64,000 bases of DNA from Litoreibacter sp. (GTDB taxonomy: Bacteria; Pseudomonadota; Alphaproteobacteria; Rhodobacterales; Rhodobacteraceae). Location of the stretch: positions 1 to 64,000 of the forward strand of contig JAPORH010000116.1 in assembly GCA_026710325.1 (NCBI GenBank). The letters are read 5' to 3'. The position numbers were made by a program, and so were the translations under genes. Position 1 is the stretch's first letter; every line of letters begins with the position of its first letter. The notes below the pieces were generated by a model. The model saw only the letters and a list, made by a program, of their open reading frames with translations, was not told where the DNA came from and searched no databases. Below, piece by piece: positions 34,618 to 42,958 of the stretch.

Positions 34618-37617
34618 ATGACCCATGACGCGCGTTTCACGGCGGAAAAGATCGCCAAACGGCTGGAGCTGATCCGCCCGCTGGTCTTTCGCAACAAGCA
34701 GCCTTTGCCCCCGTTCTGGATCCTACCGCTCAAAGACGCGATTGAGGAACCACCGCTCGACGCAGACCCGAGCACCTGGGACCGCGTCCCGCATAACAGC
34801 TATTGGGGCAAACCCGATCTGAACTTCCTCATGCGCTCCCATTTCACCGTGCCGAGCGATTGGGTCGGCAACCTCGCCCTGCACCTGCCTTTGGGAGAGG
34901 CCGGCGATATTTTCACCCATCCCGAGGGCCTGGTTTATATCGACGGCAAGCCGATTGCGTCGGCCGACCGCTACCACCACACCGTGCCCCTGCCTGATCA
35001 CGTCCATGACGGGCAGAACCACCAGATCGCGCTGCATGGTTGGACCGGGTTGTCCGGCTGGCCACCCGATCCAAACAACAACCAGCAACTTTTCATGGAG
35101 ACCTGCACGCTCGTCACCCGCGACCGGCCCACACAGTTTTTCCTCTGGCTCGCCAATGCCGCCCTCGGCACCGCGCGGGAGCTGCTGGACCGGCGCTCAG
35201 AGCGGCACAATATACTAACCGCGCTCGACCGCGCCTTTCTGACGCTCGATACGCGCGACCCTGTTGGGTCGGAGGCGTTTTACGAAAGCGTGCCCCACGC
35301 CCTTGAACAACTCCGCTCAGACCTCGACCAATCCGGTGCGCCGCAAGACGTGACGCTCCACGCCATTGGCCACGCGCATATGGATGTGGCCTATCTCTGG
35401 CCCGTGAGCCAGATGCGCAGGAAGGTGGCAAGAACCTGCTCCAACGCATTGAGATTGATGGAAGAATACCCGACCTTCCGCTTCTCCAACTCCCAAGCCG
35501 TGCTCTACGACTTCCTCGAAGAGGACTACCCGGAGATTTTCGAGCGTATCCGCATGGCGGTCGCCCGCGGCCAGTGGGAAGTCTTCGGCGGCATGTGGGT
35601 GGAGCCCGACGTCAACCTTGCAGGGGCCGAGGCGCTGGTGCGGCAGCTCGTCCTCGCCCGCCGCTATTTCCGCCGCAAATTTGGCGATGCGGAGACGCCT
35701 ATCCTCTGGCTCCCCGACACGTTCGGCTTCCCTTGGAGTCTACCGCAGCTGGCCGCCCAAGCTGGGATCAAATGGTTCTGCACCAACAAGATGAACTGGA
35801 ACCAATCCAACCGCATGCCGTCCTCGACCTTCTGGTGGCAGGGCATTGATGGGACGAAACTCCTCTCCCACGTGCTGACCACGCCGCGCGACGTGCAATA
35901 TCTGCCCTTCCCGACGAACTATAAAAGCGACCTCACCGCGCCGGAGGTGCTGGGCACATGGGAGCATTCCACCGCCAAGGACCGCATCCGCGACCTGCCC
36001 ATTTGTTTCGGCTACGGCGATGGCGGCGGCGGCCCGACCGAAGGGCTGATCCAGACCGCCAAAGCCTATGCGTCCATGCCCGGCATGCCTGCGCTGAAAA
36101 TGTCCACCGTCCGCGACGCTTTCGAGGCGATGGAGCCACAAGCAGAAGGTCTGCCCGTCTGGAATGACGAGCTCTACCTCGAAGGCCATCGCGGCGTGCT
36201 GACCTCCAACGGCTGGATCAAGCGCAAGAACCGCAAGGCCGAAATCGCGCTCCATGAAGCCGAGGCGCTCGCTGTCATCTTCGGTTTTGAGGCAGACCTG
36301 ACCAAAGCGTGGGAGCTGCTCTGCCTCAACCAGTTCCACGACATCATAACCGGCACTGCCATCCGCGACGTGTTCGAAGACGCTGCTAAGGACTATGACG
36401 CAATAGCCGCAGATATCGCGGACGTACTAGCCCCCATTCTGGAGGGCGCCGACGCCGTCACCAACACCTCCCCCTATCCCCAAGCTCCACTCGTCGAAGC
36501 GGACGGCACCTTCCACCAAATGCCTGAAATGGCTCCTTACGAAACGCTCTCGTTGGATGCCGCCCTTCCCGTCCGAGACACGCCAAGCACCACCCAATCC
36601 GGCTCTAGCTTCACACTAGAGAACGCCCAGATCCGTGCCATCATCAATCAAGCAGGCCAGATCACGGAGTTTTACGACAAGCGCGCCAAGCGGCAGGTCC
36701 TCTCAGGTCTTGGAAATGTGTTGCAAGCTTTTGAGGACCGCCCCCTCGTCTGGGACGCATGGGATATTGATCCGTTTTTCGAGGATAGGGCCGAGACGCT
36801 CGACGGCCCTGCCGAAGTTTCAATTTCCGAACAAGGCGCGCATCGCGCAGCGCTGACTGTCAAAAGACGTTACGGCTCCAGCACGATCACCCAAGTCATC
36901 CGTTTGGAGAATGGTTCGGCTCAGCTGGACTTCGAAACTGACGTCGATTGGCACGAAACCCATGTGCTGCTGAAGGTCGCATTCGAGATCAACGTCCTCG
37001 CCCCCCGCGCCACCTATGACATCCAATGGGGCCATATCGAGCGGCCCACGCATCGCAACACCAGTTGGGACGCAGCCAAGTTCGAAGTCTGCGCGCATCA
37101 ATGGGCCGACCTTTCAGATGGAAGCTACGGGGTCGGCCTGCTCAATGATTGCAAATACGGATACGACATTCGGGACAACACAATGCGCCTGTCTTTGATC
37201 AAATCCGCCACTATGCCCGATGTGGCTGCGGATCAGGGGGCACATCACTTCACCTACGCGCTTCTACCGCATCAGGGCGATTGGCGCGGCACGGTCGAAC
37301 GCGCGGCGGCAGCGCTGAACCATCTCGCGCGAGTCCATGGCGGGTTGGCGCGGGACCCGCTCGTCCGATGCGCCGCTCCAAATGTAGCGCTGGAGACCTT
37401 AAAGCCGTCTGACTTCCACAATGGTTTCGTTCTACGCCTCTCAGAAGCGCATCGCATCTACGGGCCCGTTCAAATCACCTTGCCTGACCTCGTCACCTCC
37501 GTCGCGCGCTGTAACCTGCTTGAGGATATCGAGGAGGAACTGCAGCTCGACGGTCGCATTCTGACCCTGACCCTCAAACCGTTCGAAATCGTCACCCTGC
37601 TCTGCCGAGTAGCCTAA
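34618..37617 (+). CDS. GH38 alpha-mannosidase
   Basis: The 999-residue enzyme belongs to glycoside hydrolase family 38, which removes terminal alpha-mannosyl residues by a retaining mechanism with a zinc ion. GHAHMD at 251-256 supplies His254 and Asp256 as probable zinc ligands, and Asp367 in WLPDTFGFPW is the expected nucleophile. The C-terminal third is the beta-sandwich region. No signal peptide is seen, so it should act in the cytoplasm on imported material. It begins three bases after the ATPase stop, the end of the dioxygenase/importer operon, and overlaps the convergent HxlR gene by four bases. Confidence 0.94.
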   Translation: MTHDARFTAEKIAKRLELIRPLVFRNKQPLPPFWILPLKDAIEEPPLDADPSTWDRVPHNSYWGKPDLNFLMRSHFTVPSDWVGNLALHLPLGEAGDIFTHPEGLVYIDGKPIASADRYHHTVPLPDHVHDGQNHQIALHGWTGLSGWPPDPNNNQQLFMETCTLVTRDRPTQFFLWLANAALGTARELLDRRSERHNILTALDRAFLTLDTRDPVGSEAFYESVPHALEQLRSDLDQSGAPQDVTLHAIGHAHMDVAYLWPVSQMRRKVARTCSNALRLMEEYPTFRFSNSQAVLYDFLEEDYPEIFERIRMAVARGQWEVFGGMWVEPDVNLAGAEALVRQLVLARRYFRRKFGDAETPILWLPDTFGFPWSLPQLAAQAGIKWFCTNKMNWNQSNRMPSSTFWWQGIDGTKLLSHVLTTPRDVQYLPFPTNYKSDLTAPEVLGTWEHSTAKDRIRDLPICFGYGDGGGGPTEGLIQTAKAYASMPGMPALKMSTVRDAFEAMEPQAEGLPVWNDELYLEGHRGVLTSNGWIKRKNRKAEIALHEAEALAVIFGFEADLTKAWELLCLNQFHDIITGTAIRDVFEDAAKDYDAIAADIADVLAPILEGADAVTNTSPYPQAPLVEADGTFHQMPEMAPYETLSLDAALPVRDTPSTTQSGSSFTLENAQIRAIINQAGQITEFYDKRAKRQVLSGLGNVLQAFEDRPLVWDAWDIDPFFEDRAETLDGPAEVSISEQGAHRAALTVKRRYGSSTITQVIRLENGSAQLDFETDVDWHETHVLLKVAFEINVLAPRATYDIQWGHIERPTHRNTSWDAAKFEVCAHQWADLSDGSYGVGLLNDCKYGYDIRDNTMRLSLIKSATMPDVAADQGAHHFTYALLPHQGDWRGTVERAAAALNHLARVHGGLARDPLVRCAAPNVALETLKPSDFHNGFVLRLSEAHRIYGPVQITLPDLVTSVARCNLLEDIEEELQLDGRILTLTLKPFEIVTLLCRVA

Positions 37618-37988
37618 CTTTTTGGCTGAAACTCCGGCGGCAACCCTTCGCTCCAAAGGCGTAGCTCGTCCAGAAACCCAAGCGCCGTTTGCCCAAACGG
37701 TGTGATTGAATACTCGACCGAGACGGGCGCCGTGTCGCGCACTTGCCGCCTCACTAGCCCAGTTGCCTCCAACTGCCGCAGACGTTCGGTGATCATCTTC
37801 TTGCTCGCACCTTCTATCATGCGGGCAAGGTCATTGAACCGCACCAGCCCGTCCCGAAGGTGCCACAGGATCGAACCGGTCCATTTCCCGCCAATCAGCC
37901 GCATGCCTCGCTCAATCGCGCAAGGCGCAAGGCAAGCATGTTCGACAAAACGGCGGCCTTTCTCATCCTGGTCCACCCTGGCGCGCAT
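37614..37988 (-). CDS. HxlR family transcriptional regulator
   Basis: The 124-residue winged-helix protein has the family core IGGKWTGSILWHLRDG and RLRQLEATGLVRR, with an N-terminal Cys pair (CLAPC) where family members often sense thiol or quinone stress. It is divergent from a GST-like gene with a candidate operator between them, so control of that gene is likely. Confidence 0.92.
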   Translation of the reverse strand: MRARVDQDEKGRRFVEHACLAPCAIERGMRLIGGKWTGSILWHLRDGLVRFNDLARMIEGASKKMITERLRQLEATGLVRRQVRDTAPVSVEYSITPFGQTALGFLDELRLWSEGLPPEFQPKS

Positions 37989-38006
37989 CGCGGCCTCCTA
38001 ATCCTA

Positions 38007-38020
38007 GGTTACAAAAAGTA
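38007..38020. promoter_or_regulatory. Candidate HxlR operator
   Basis: The word TTACAAAAAGTATA contains the TAC-N5-GTA dyad (38008-38010/38016-38018) seen at operators of several HxlR-family regulators. It lies in the divergent gap between the HxlR and GST-like genes, 19 bases before the regulator start codon. Confidence 0.5.
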
Positions 38021-38100
38021 TACTGGTTGTTATTCGTATCCAGCCATCGCTATCTCCTGTCAAGCGACCAAGAACTTTGTCAATTGCAATGGAGCCCCCC

Positions 38101-38823
38101 ATGTCCCGACCCGATATCCACCTGTTCACCGCCGCGACGATGAATGGCTACAAGCCGGTCATTTTTCTTGAAGAGGCAGGCGTCCCTTACGACCTCACTT
38201 TCCTCGACTTCAGCAAATGGGAGCAAAAGGCGTCGGACTATATGAAGCTCAACCCGAACGGGCGGATCCCCACCATCGTGGATCGCTCCAATGGCGACTT
38301 CGCCGTGTTCGAATCCGGCGCGATCCTATGGTATCTGGCCGAGAAATACGGAGCTTTCCTGCCTGAGGACCCGAAGGCAAAGTCAGAGACGCTGCAATGG
38401 CTGATGTTCCAGATGGGCGGCATCGGCCCGATGATGGGGCAAGCGATGTATTTCCAGCGTATTGCCGCCCCCAACGGAAACGAGGAGCCGTTCTCTATCA
38501 AGCGCTATGTCGATGAAACCCGCCGTCTTTTGGAGGTATTGGATACGCGATTGGCCGGGCGGGACTGGCTGGCGGGCGGTACCTACACGATTGCAGATAT
38601 GGCGACCTACCCCTGGGCGCGCGCATTCCCTTGGGCAAAGGTTTCAGTCGACGGGCTCGACAATCTCAAAGCGTGGTTCGATCGGATTGATGCGCGTCCA
38701 GCCGTTCAAAAAGCGCTCACCATCCCCAAAGCGCAGCCGCAATTCTGGGATGCGGCTGCGGATGATAGCCTATTCGCCGCAGAAAACGCAGCGCGGTTTT
38801 CCTCTGATGTCAAACCGACGTAG
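38101..38823 (+). CDS. Glutathione S-transferase family protein
   Basis: The protein has a thioredoxin-like N-terminal domain (YDLTFLDFSKWEQK, NPNGRIPTIVD, FESGAILWYL) and an alpha-helical C-terminal domain with YTIADMATYPWARA, as in the YfcG/Ure2-like GST group active on disulfides. I use the ATG at 38101 (240 residues) with GGAG seven bases upstream; an ATG at 38089 and a TTG at 38077 are alternatives. Likely regulated by the divergent HxlR protein. Confidence 0.92.
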   Translation: MSRPDIHLFTAATMNGYKPVIFLEEAGVPYDLTFLDFSKWEQKASDYMKLNPNGRIPTIVDRSNGDFAVFESGAILWYLAEKYGAFLPEDPKAKSETLQWLMFQMGGIGPMMGQAMYFQRIAAPNGNEEPFSIKRYVDETRRLLEVLDTRLAGRDWLAGGTYTIADMATYPWARAFPWAKVSVDGLDNLKAWFDRIDARPAVQKALTIPKAQPQFWDAAADDSLFAAENAARFSSDVKPT

Positions 38824-38842
38824 GCGCTGATCAATGACCTTT

Positions 38843-39256
38843 TTAGGAAGCAGGCGCTTTGAGCCCCTTATCCATCAGTGCCTTGATCTGGGACTGCGAC
38901 GTGCCCGCAACGATGCGCCCCAGTTCCGCGTCACCGCGCAAAACCAAAAGCGTTGACCGGCGCGGTATGGCGCGATCCGTCGTCACAGCGGCTGACTTGT
39001 AGGTATCCCAGTCAACCTTTACGAATTTCATTGCTGCGTCATAGGCCGGGTCTTCACTGCGGATTGCATTGATCACGCGTTCCTGGCGCCGACATGTGCT
39101 GCACCAGCTAGCAGAGAAGTCAACGAAAACCGTTTTTCCTTCCGCCAGCGCGTCTTCGATGACGCCCGGAGTGTAATCCACGAAATTGGCGGCCATGGCC
39201 GAAAAGGGGGCAAGGGTCGCCGCAAAGGCTGCCGCAAGAAGGTGACGTCTTTTCAT
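38843..39256 (-). CDS. Periplasmic thioredoxin-like protein
   Basis: From the ATG at 39256 the protein has 137 residues: a signal peptide (to AMA-AN, about residue 23) and a thioredoxin-like domain with the redox motif CSTC in SASWCSTCRRQ. The open frame runs to 39508 but overlaps the upstream CcdA gene. It probably receives electrons from that membrane protein 14 bases upstream and keeps exported thiols reduced. GST and thioredoxin neighbours suggest a thiol theme. Confidence 0.9.
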   Translation of the reverse strand: MKRRHLLAAAFAATLAPFSAMAANFVDYTPGVIEDALAEGKTVFVDFSASWCSTCRRQERVINAIRSEDPAYDAAMKFVKVDWDTYKSAAVTTDRAIPRRSTLLVLRGDAELGRIVAGTSQSQIKALMDKGLKAPAS

Positions 39257-39270
39257 AAGCTTATCCTTGG

Positions 39271-39984
39271 TTAGAGAGAGACAGAGAGATCTTGAAGCCA
39301 GATTGGCATGACATCCAAAAGCCACCCTTCGATGACGTAATGGACTTGGAAAAACAGCATAGCACCGACGGCCACGAAGGTCGCGCCGATGATGGGTTTG
39401 GAGCGTTCGGCAAGCCCGCGCAGGGCCTGCGCACGGGTCCGGATCGCCTCCCGCGCGCCAAGGCCCAACCCGATAATCAGGGTCGAGACACCAAGTGCAA
39501 AGGCGCACATGATCAAAGTGACATAGCCCAGATTTTCGCCTTGAGAGGCCAGCGCAATCGCCCCGCCCAACGTCGGCCCAATGCAGGGCGACCAGACCGC
39601 ACCCAGAAGCAAACCGCCCAGAAACTGGCCGCGCAGCGAACCTGCATCGATATCATTCATCCGCGCATCGGCTCCGGCGGCCATACCGGCCGTGGCCATC
39701 TCAAATCGCGAGGACAGTTGCGGCACCAACAGGATCAAGCCGAAGACCATCATTAACACCGCGCCAATTTGCGCGAGCCGGTCCTGCGTCAGCCCGATGC
39801 TTGCACCAAATGCCGTCACCAGCACGCCAAACACCACGAAAGACAGGCTCATGCCGGCCGCCAAAGCCACCGGCCCGTATCTATTGGCGTTGAGCGCACC
39901 CACGAGAATAATCGGCAATACCGGCAGCACGCATGGGTTTATTAGTGTCAAAAGCCCTGCGAGATAGGCAAAGATGAATTCCAT
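39271..39984 (-). CDS. CcdA family thiol-disulfide membrane protein
   Basis: The 237-residue membrane protein has about six hydrophobic segments, the first with INPCVLPVLP and a later one with WSPCIGPTLGG, the paired Cys-Pro sites by which CcdA/DsbD proteins pass electrons from cytoplasmic thioredoxin outward. The thioredoxin-like gene just downstream is the likely partner. This pair resembles modules for cytochrome c maturation, Sox or methionine repair systems; none of those are adjacent. Confidence 0.92.
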   Translation of the reverse strand: MEFIFAYLAGLLTLINPCVLPVLPIILVGALNANRYGPVALAAGMSLSFVVFGVLVTAFGASIGLTQDRLAQIGAVLMMVFGLILLVPQLSSRFEMATAGMAAGADARMNDIDAGSLRGQFLGGLLLGAVWSPCIGPTLGGAIALASQGENLGYVTLIMCAFALGVSTLIIGLGLGAREAIRTRAQALRGLAERSKPIIGATFVAVGAMLFFQVHYVIEGWLLDVMPIWLQDLSVSL

Positions 39985-40135
39985 AGGGCGGTTGCCTCAT
40001 CAATTATGGCGAACACCGTTGAACGGGGCTGTCTACACAATCTCAAACGATGTAGCGGGCAAGGTGCACACGGTCATGTCACGTTCGCGTGTGGAAATGG
40101 TGAACGCGTGCCAAGCCATTTGTCTGAGAGATCTG
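39985..40135. other. Intergenic between acyl-CoA ligase and CcdA genes
   Basis: Both flanking genes are on the minus strand. I see no gene and no strong hairpin; the CcdA promoter should lie here. Confidence 0.3.
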
Positions 40136-41734
40136 CTAGCGCGCGACGTCAACGAGCCCGCTGTCTTTCAGAAGGTCAATGCAGAGCCGCTCAATCGGTT
40201 TTTCGGAGATCGTTTTGGGAATTTCGTCGAGCACCTGCCAGATGGCGGGCACCTCGTTTTTCTGCAGCTCGGACCGCGCCCACTCCGCGATCTTTTCGGT
40301 CTCAGCGCCAGGTTCCAGCACCAGCGCCGCCACAAGCGTTTTTTCCCCTGCGACCGTCTCCGGGGTCGCAACGCCATAGGCGAACACATCCGCGACACCC
40401 GGGTGTTTGCTCAGCACCGACTCCACCAGATAGGTGTTCACAAACTCGCCATTCCGCCTGACACCGCCGCCTACGCGGTGATGGAACCAGTACCAGCCAT
40501 CCGCGTCACGGCTAGCGATATCCCCGCTGCGAAACCAACCGCCTGAGACCTTCTCGGCGCTGGCCTTCTCGTTATGTAAATACTCGACTGGGTCCGGGCC
40601 CCGATCCTCATAACGAAAACAGATATGGCCTTGGGTGCCATCAGGGACAGGATTGTCACTGTCGTCCAGAATTTCCGCGACAATCCCCTTTGGCGGCCGC
40701 CCAACGGAACCGATCGGCCCCTCGCTATGGTGGTTGATCAACACGCCGCCACCTTCGGTACTGCCGTATAGCTCTGTGATCTGGACGCCGTACCGCTCCC
40801 GATACGCATCCCAAAGCGCGGCCGGCATACCCGACGAGATCACCAGCTTGACCGGATTGCCCTTGTCATCGACCCGGGGCGGGTTGGAAAAGAACTCAGG
40901 CGTCATGCCACCCAGAAGACTAAAGGTCTGGCAGTCATAGGCCCGGCAGATGTCGAGCATACGCGTCTTGGTAAACTTGCGGCTGAACACCATATGCTGG
41001 CCGCGCCGCATCGCGATGTTGAGGATGTACTGCGCGTTGACATGGCAGAGCGGCAAACCAGTATAGAGCCTGTAGGAAGGATCAATCCCCAGACCCAGCA
41101 GAAGCTTGTAGTCGCGCAAATGGCTGGCATGGCTGCGCACCACCGCTTTGGGGTTCCCGGTCGTGCCCGAGGTGAACATCATGAAGAGCGGGTCGCCTTG
41201 CGCAATTTTTTCTGGCGCGGCCAACGGAACAGCTCCGGCCAGCGCCGCATCATATTGGATCCAGCTTTGCCGCGTTTCGGGCAGTTGTGGCAACGTCCCG
41301 ACGAGCAACACATTTTTGAGCGCGCCCAAACGAGGCTCGACATCCAGAACCAGCTGCGCCGCATAATCCCCCAAGATCAACGCCTTGCACGCTGTGAACT
41401 CCAGCATGTAGACCAGCTTGTCTCCGGTACTACGCGGGTCGATAGGGACGTAAACGGCTCCCAGAAAAGCCGTCGCAACCATCATCTCGATGAATTCCGG
41501 GTGGTTTTGCAGCATAATCGCCACGGGGTCGCCCTTGCCGATCCCAATCGATTGCAGCCACCCCGCAAGCGCCATCGCGTTTCGTTCAAGCATGCCCCAA
41601 GTCAGTGCTTCATCTTCAAACCCGCCATCAGGTGCGATGCTGACAAAGCTCGCAAGAAGGGCATCCGGGCGCTCCTTTGCCCAGGACGTCACGATGTCGC
41701 CAATTGGTAACTCTGTGTTCTCCAAACCTGCCAC
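40136..41734 (-). CDS. Acyl-CoA synthetase (AMP-forming), CaiC-like
   Basis: The 532-residue adenylate-forming enzyme shows the phosphate-binding loop FTSGTTGNPKAV, YGSTEGGG, the GDIA...DGWYWF segment and a C-terminal lysine in ISEKPIER, where the usual Gly before Lys is Glu. These enzymes activate carboxylic acids to acyl-CoA. Similarity of plan to crotonobetaine/carnitine-CoA ligases is only suggestive. The start is a GTG with no strong Shine-Dalgarno. It is divergent from the PepSY gene. Confidence 0.9.
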   Translation of the reverse strand: MAGLENTELPIGDIVTSWAKERPDALLASFVSIAPDGGFEDEALTWGMLERNAMALAGWLQSIGIGKGDPVAIMLQNHPEFIEMMVATAFLGAVYVPIDPRSTGDKLVYMLEFTACKALILGDYAAQLVLDVEPRLGALKNVLLVGTLPQLPETRQSWIQYDAALAGAVPLAAPEKIAQGDPLFMMFTSGTTGNPKAVVRSHASHLRDYKLLLGLGIDPSYRLYTGLPLCHVNAQYILNIAMRRGQHMVFSRKFTKTRMLDICRAYDCQTFSLLGGMTPEFFSNPPRVDDKGNPVKLVISSGMPAALWDAYRERYGVQITELYGSTEGGGVLINHHSEGPIGSVGRPPKGIVAEILDDSDNPVPDGTQGHICFRYEDRGPDPVEYLHNEKASAEKVSGGWFRSGDIASRDADGWYWFHHRVGGGVRRNGEFVNTYLVESVLSKHPGVADVFAYGVATPETVAGEKTLVAALVLEPGAETEKIAEWARSELQKNEVPAIWQVLDEIPKTISEKPIERLCIDLLKDSGLVDVAR

Positions 41735-41782
41735 CTAGTTTCTTTACCCTCTGAAAAACGTCATTTGCGCAGCCGATGAAAC

Positions 41783-41848
41783 TTACAAATTTGTAAACTC
41801 TCGCGCAGCTTCCCACAATGCTCGCCCCCCATCTTGGTCTCATCGAAA
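41783..41848 (+). promoter_or_regulatory. Promoter element A, before the PepSY gene
   Basis: A perfect 14-base palindrome TTACAAATTTGTAA (41783-41796) overlaps the start of a 60-base element (41789-41848) that resembles, without gaps, the element upstream of the small membrane protein gene (44206-44265): about 36 of 60 positions agree, including ATTTGTAA, CGCAG and CTCATC/TTCATC at identical spacing. This is a probable shared site for the adjacent response regulator. Confidence 0.6.
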
Positions 41849-41888
41849 AGCAGACAGGCTTTCAACAGACACAAAAAGGAGAGATCAA

Positions 41889-42191
41889 ATGACGAAGACA
41901 AAAATTGCTACAGGCGCACTGGCAGGGCTGGCACTCACTGGGGCCGTCGCAGGTTCCGTATCGGCACAAAGCGCCGCGGAGGCCACCGGCCTGACCATGG
42001 CGCAAGCCATCGAAATCGCGCTTCTGGAAGTCTCCGGCGAGGTGCAGGAGGCCGAGTTGGAAAAGGATGACGGTGTGATGATCTACGAGATCGAAATACT
42101 GGATGCGAACGGCCAGGAGTATGAAGTCGAAATCGCCGCTGACACAGGCACGGTGATCGAGGTCGAAGCGGAAGATGAGGATCACGACTGA
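41889..42191 (+). CDS. PepSY domain protein
   Basis: The 100-residue protein has a signal peptide (to VSA-QS, about residue 26) and one PepSY domain with LTMAQAIEIALLEVSGEV and a strongly acidic C-terminus. PepSY proteins are periplasmic and often sit beside two-component systems that sense cations or envelope state. AAAGGAGA precedes the ATG. A strong hairpin separates it from the response regulator. Confidence 0.92.
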   Translation: MTKTKIATGALAGLALTGAVAGSVSAQSAAEATGLTMAQAIEIALLEVSGEVQEAELEKDDGVMIYEIEILDANGQEYEVEIAADTGTVIEVEAEDEDHD

Positions 42192-42224
42192 CCCGCACCA
42201 TACAAGCGAAGCATTGGCAAAATC

Positions 42225-42250
42225 GGAGGTCGGTCATTAGACTGACCTCC
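42225..42250 (+). terminator. Hairpin between PepSY and response-regulator genes
   Basis: An 11-base-pair stem with one G-T pair (42225-42235/42240-42250) closes on an ATTA loop. No clear T run follows, so it is a weak terminator or processing site, which would let PepSY be made at higher level than the regulators. Confidence 0.55.
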
Positions 42251-42274
42251 AACCATTTGAAGCCCGAGGGAAAC

Positions 42275-42958
42275 ATGCGAATTCTACTGCTGGAGGACGA
42301 CGCACAGCTTGGCTCCTGGGTCACAAACGGGCTGCGCGAAGAAGGCCATGTCGTTGACCATTTTTCGGATGGCAAGGACGCGCTGATGGCGGCCATGGGA
42401 CAGGAATACGACTTGTTGATCTTGGACCGTATGGTTCCCGGCCTTGACGGTCTGGCCGTTTTGAAATCCTTGCGGGCGTCCAAGAACAACACCCCTGCCC
42501 TGTTCCTCACGGCCCTCGGCGAGGTCGATGCCCGGGTGGAGGGCTTTGATGCGGGTGGCGACGACTACCTGACAAAGCCCTTTGCCTTTGCGGAGCTGTC
42601 CGCGCGAGTCGGCGCGCTTGGCCGCCGCCGCGACGGCGCAGACCAGACCCAGACCGAAGCCACCACCCTGCGCCACAGCGATCTGACCCTCGATCTGCTG
42701 GCGCGCACTTGCAAGCGTCAGGATCAACAGATCGAGCTGATGGCCAAAGAGTTCAAACTGCTTGAGTATCTCATGCGCAGGCCCGGACGGCTGGTCACAC
42801 GCACGATGCTGTTGGAGCAGGTTTGGGATATGAGTTTTGATCCCACGACCAGCGTGGTGGAAACCCATATCAGCCGATTGCGCTCCAAAATCGACAAGCC
42901 TTTTGAAACCCCGTTGATCAAAACCCGCCGAGGGGAAGGCTATGTCTTTGGCGGGTAA
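42275..42958 (+). CDS. Two-component response regulator, OmpR/PhoB type
   Basis: From the ATG at 42275 (GAGGG just upstream; the open frame extends to a TTG at 42257) it has 227 residues. The receiver domain has LLEDDAQLG, phosphoacceptor Asp51 in LILDRMVPG and the TKPFAFAEL segment. The C-terminal winged helix ends RGEGYVFGG. Its stop overlaps the kinase start by 17 bases. Likely targets are the look-alike promoters at 41789 and 44206. Confidence 0.94.
   Translation: MRILLLEDDAQLGSWVTNGLREEGHVVDHFSDGKDALMAAMGQEYDLLILDRMVPGLDGLAVLKSLRASKNNTPALFLTALGEVDARVEGFDAGGDDYLTKPFAFAELSARVGALGRRRDGADQTQTEATTLRHSDLTLDLLARTCKRQDQQIELMAKEFKLLEYLMRRPGRLVTRTMLLEQVWDMSFDPTTSVVETHISRLRSKIDKPFETPLIKTRRGEGYVFGG

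Noticed and set aside
38843-39984. Thioredoxin/CcdA pair considered part of a Sox or cytochrome c maturation cluster
   Set aside because: No sox, ccm or scs genes adjoin; only a general thiol-electron role can be supported.
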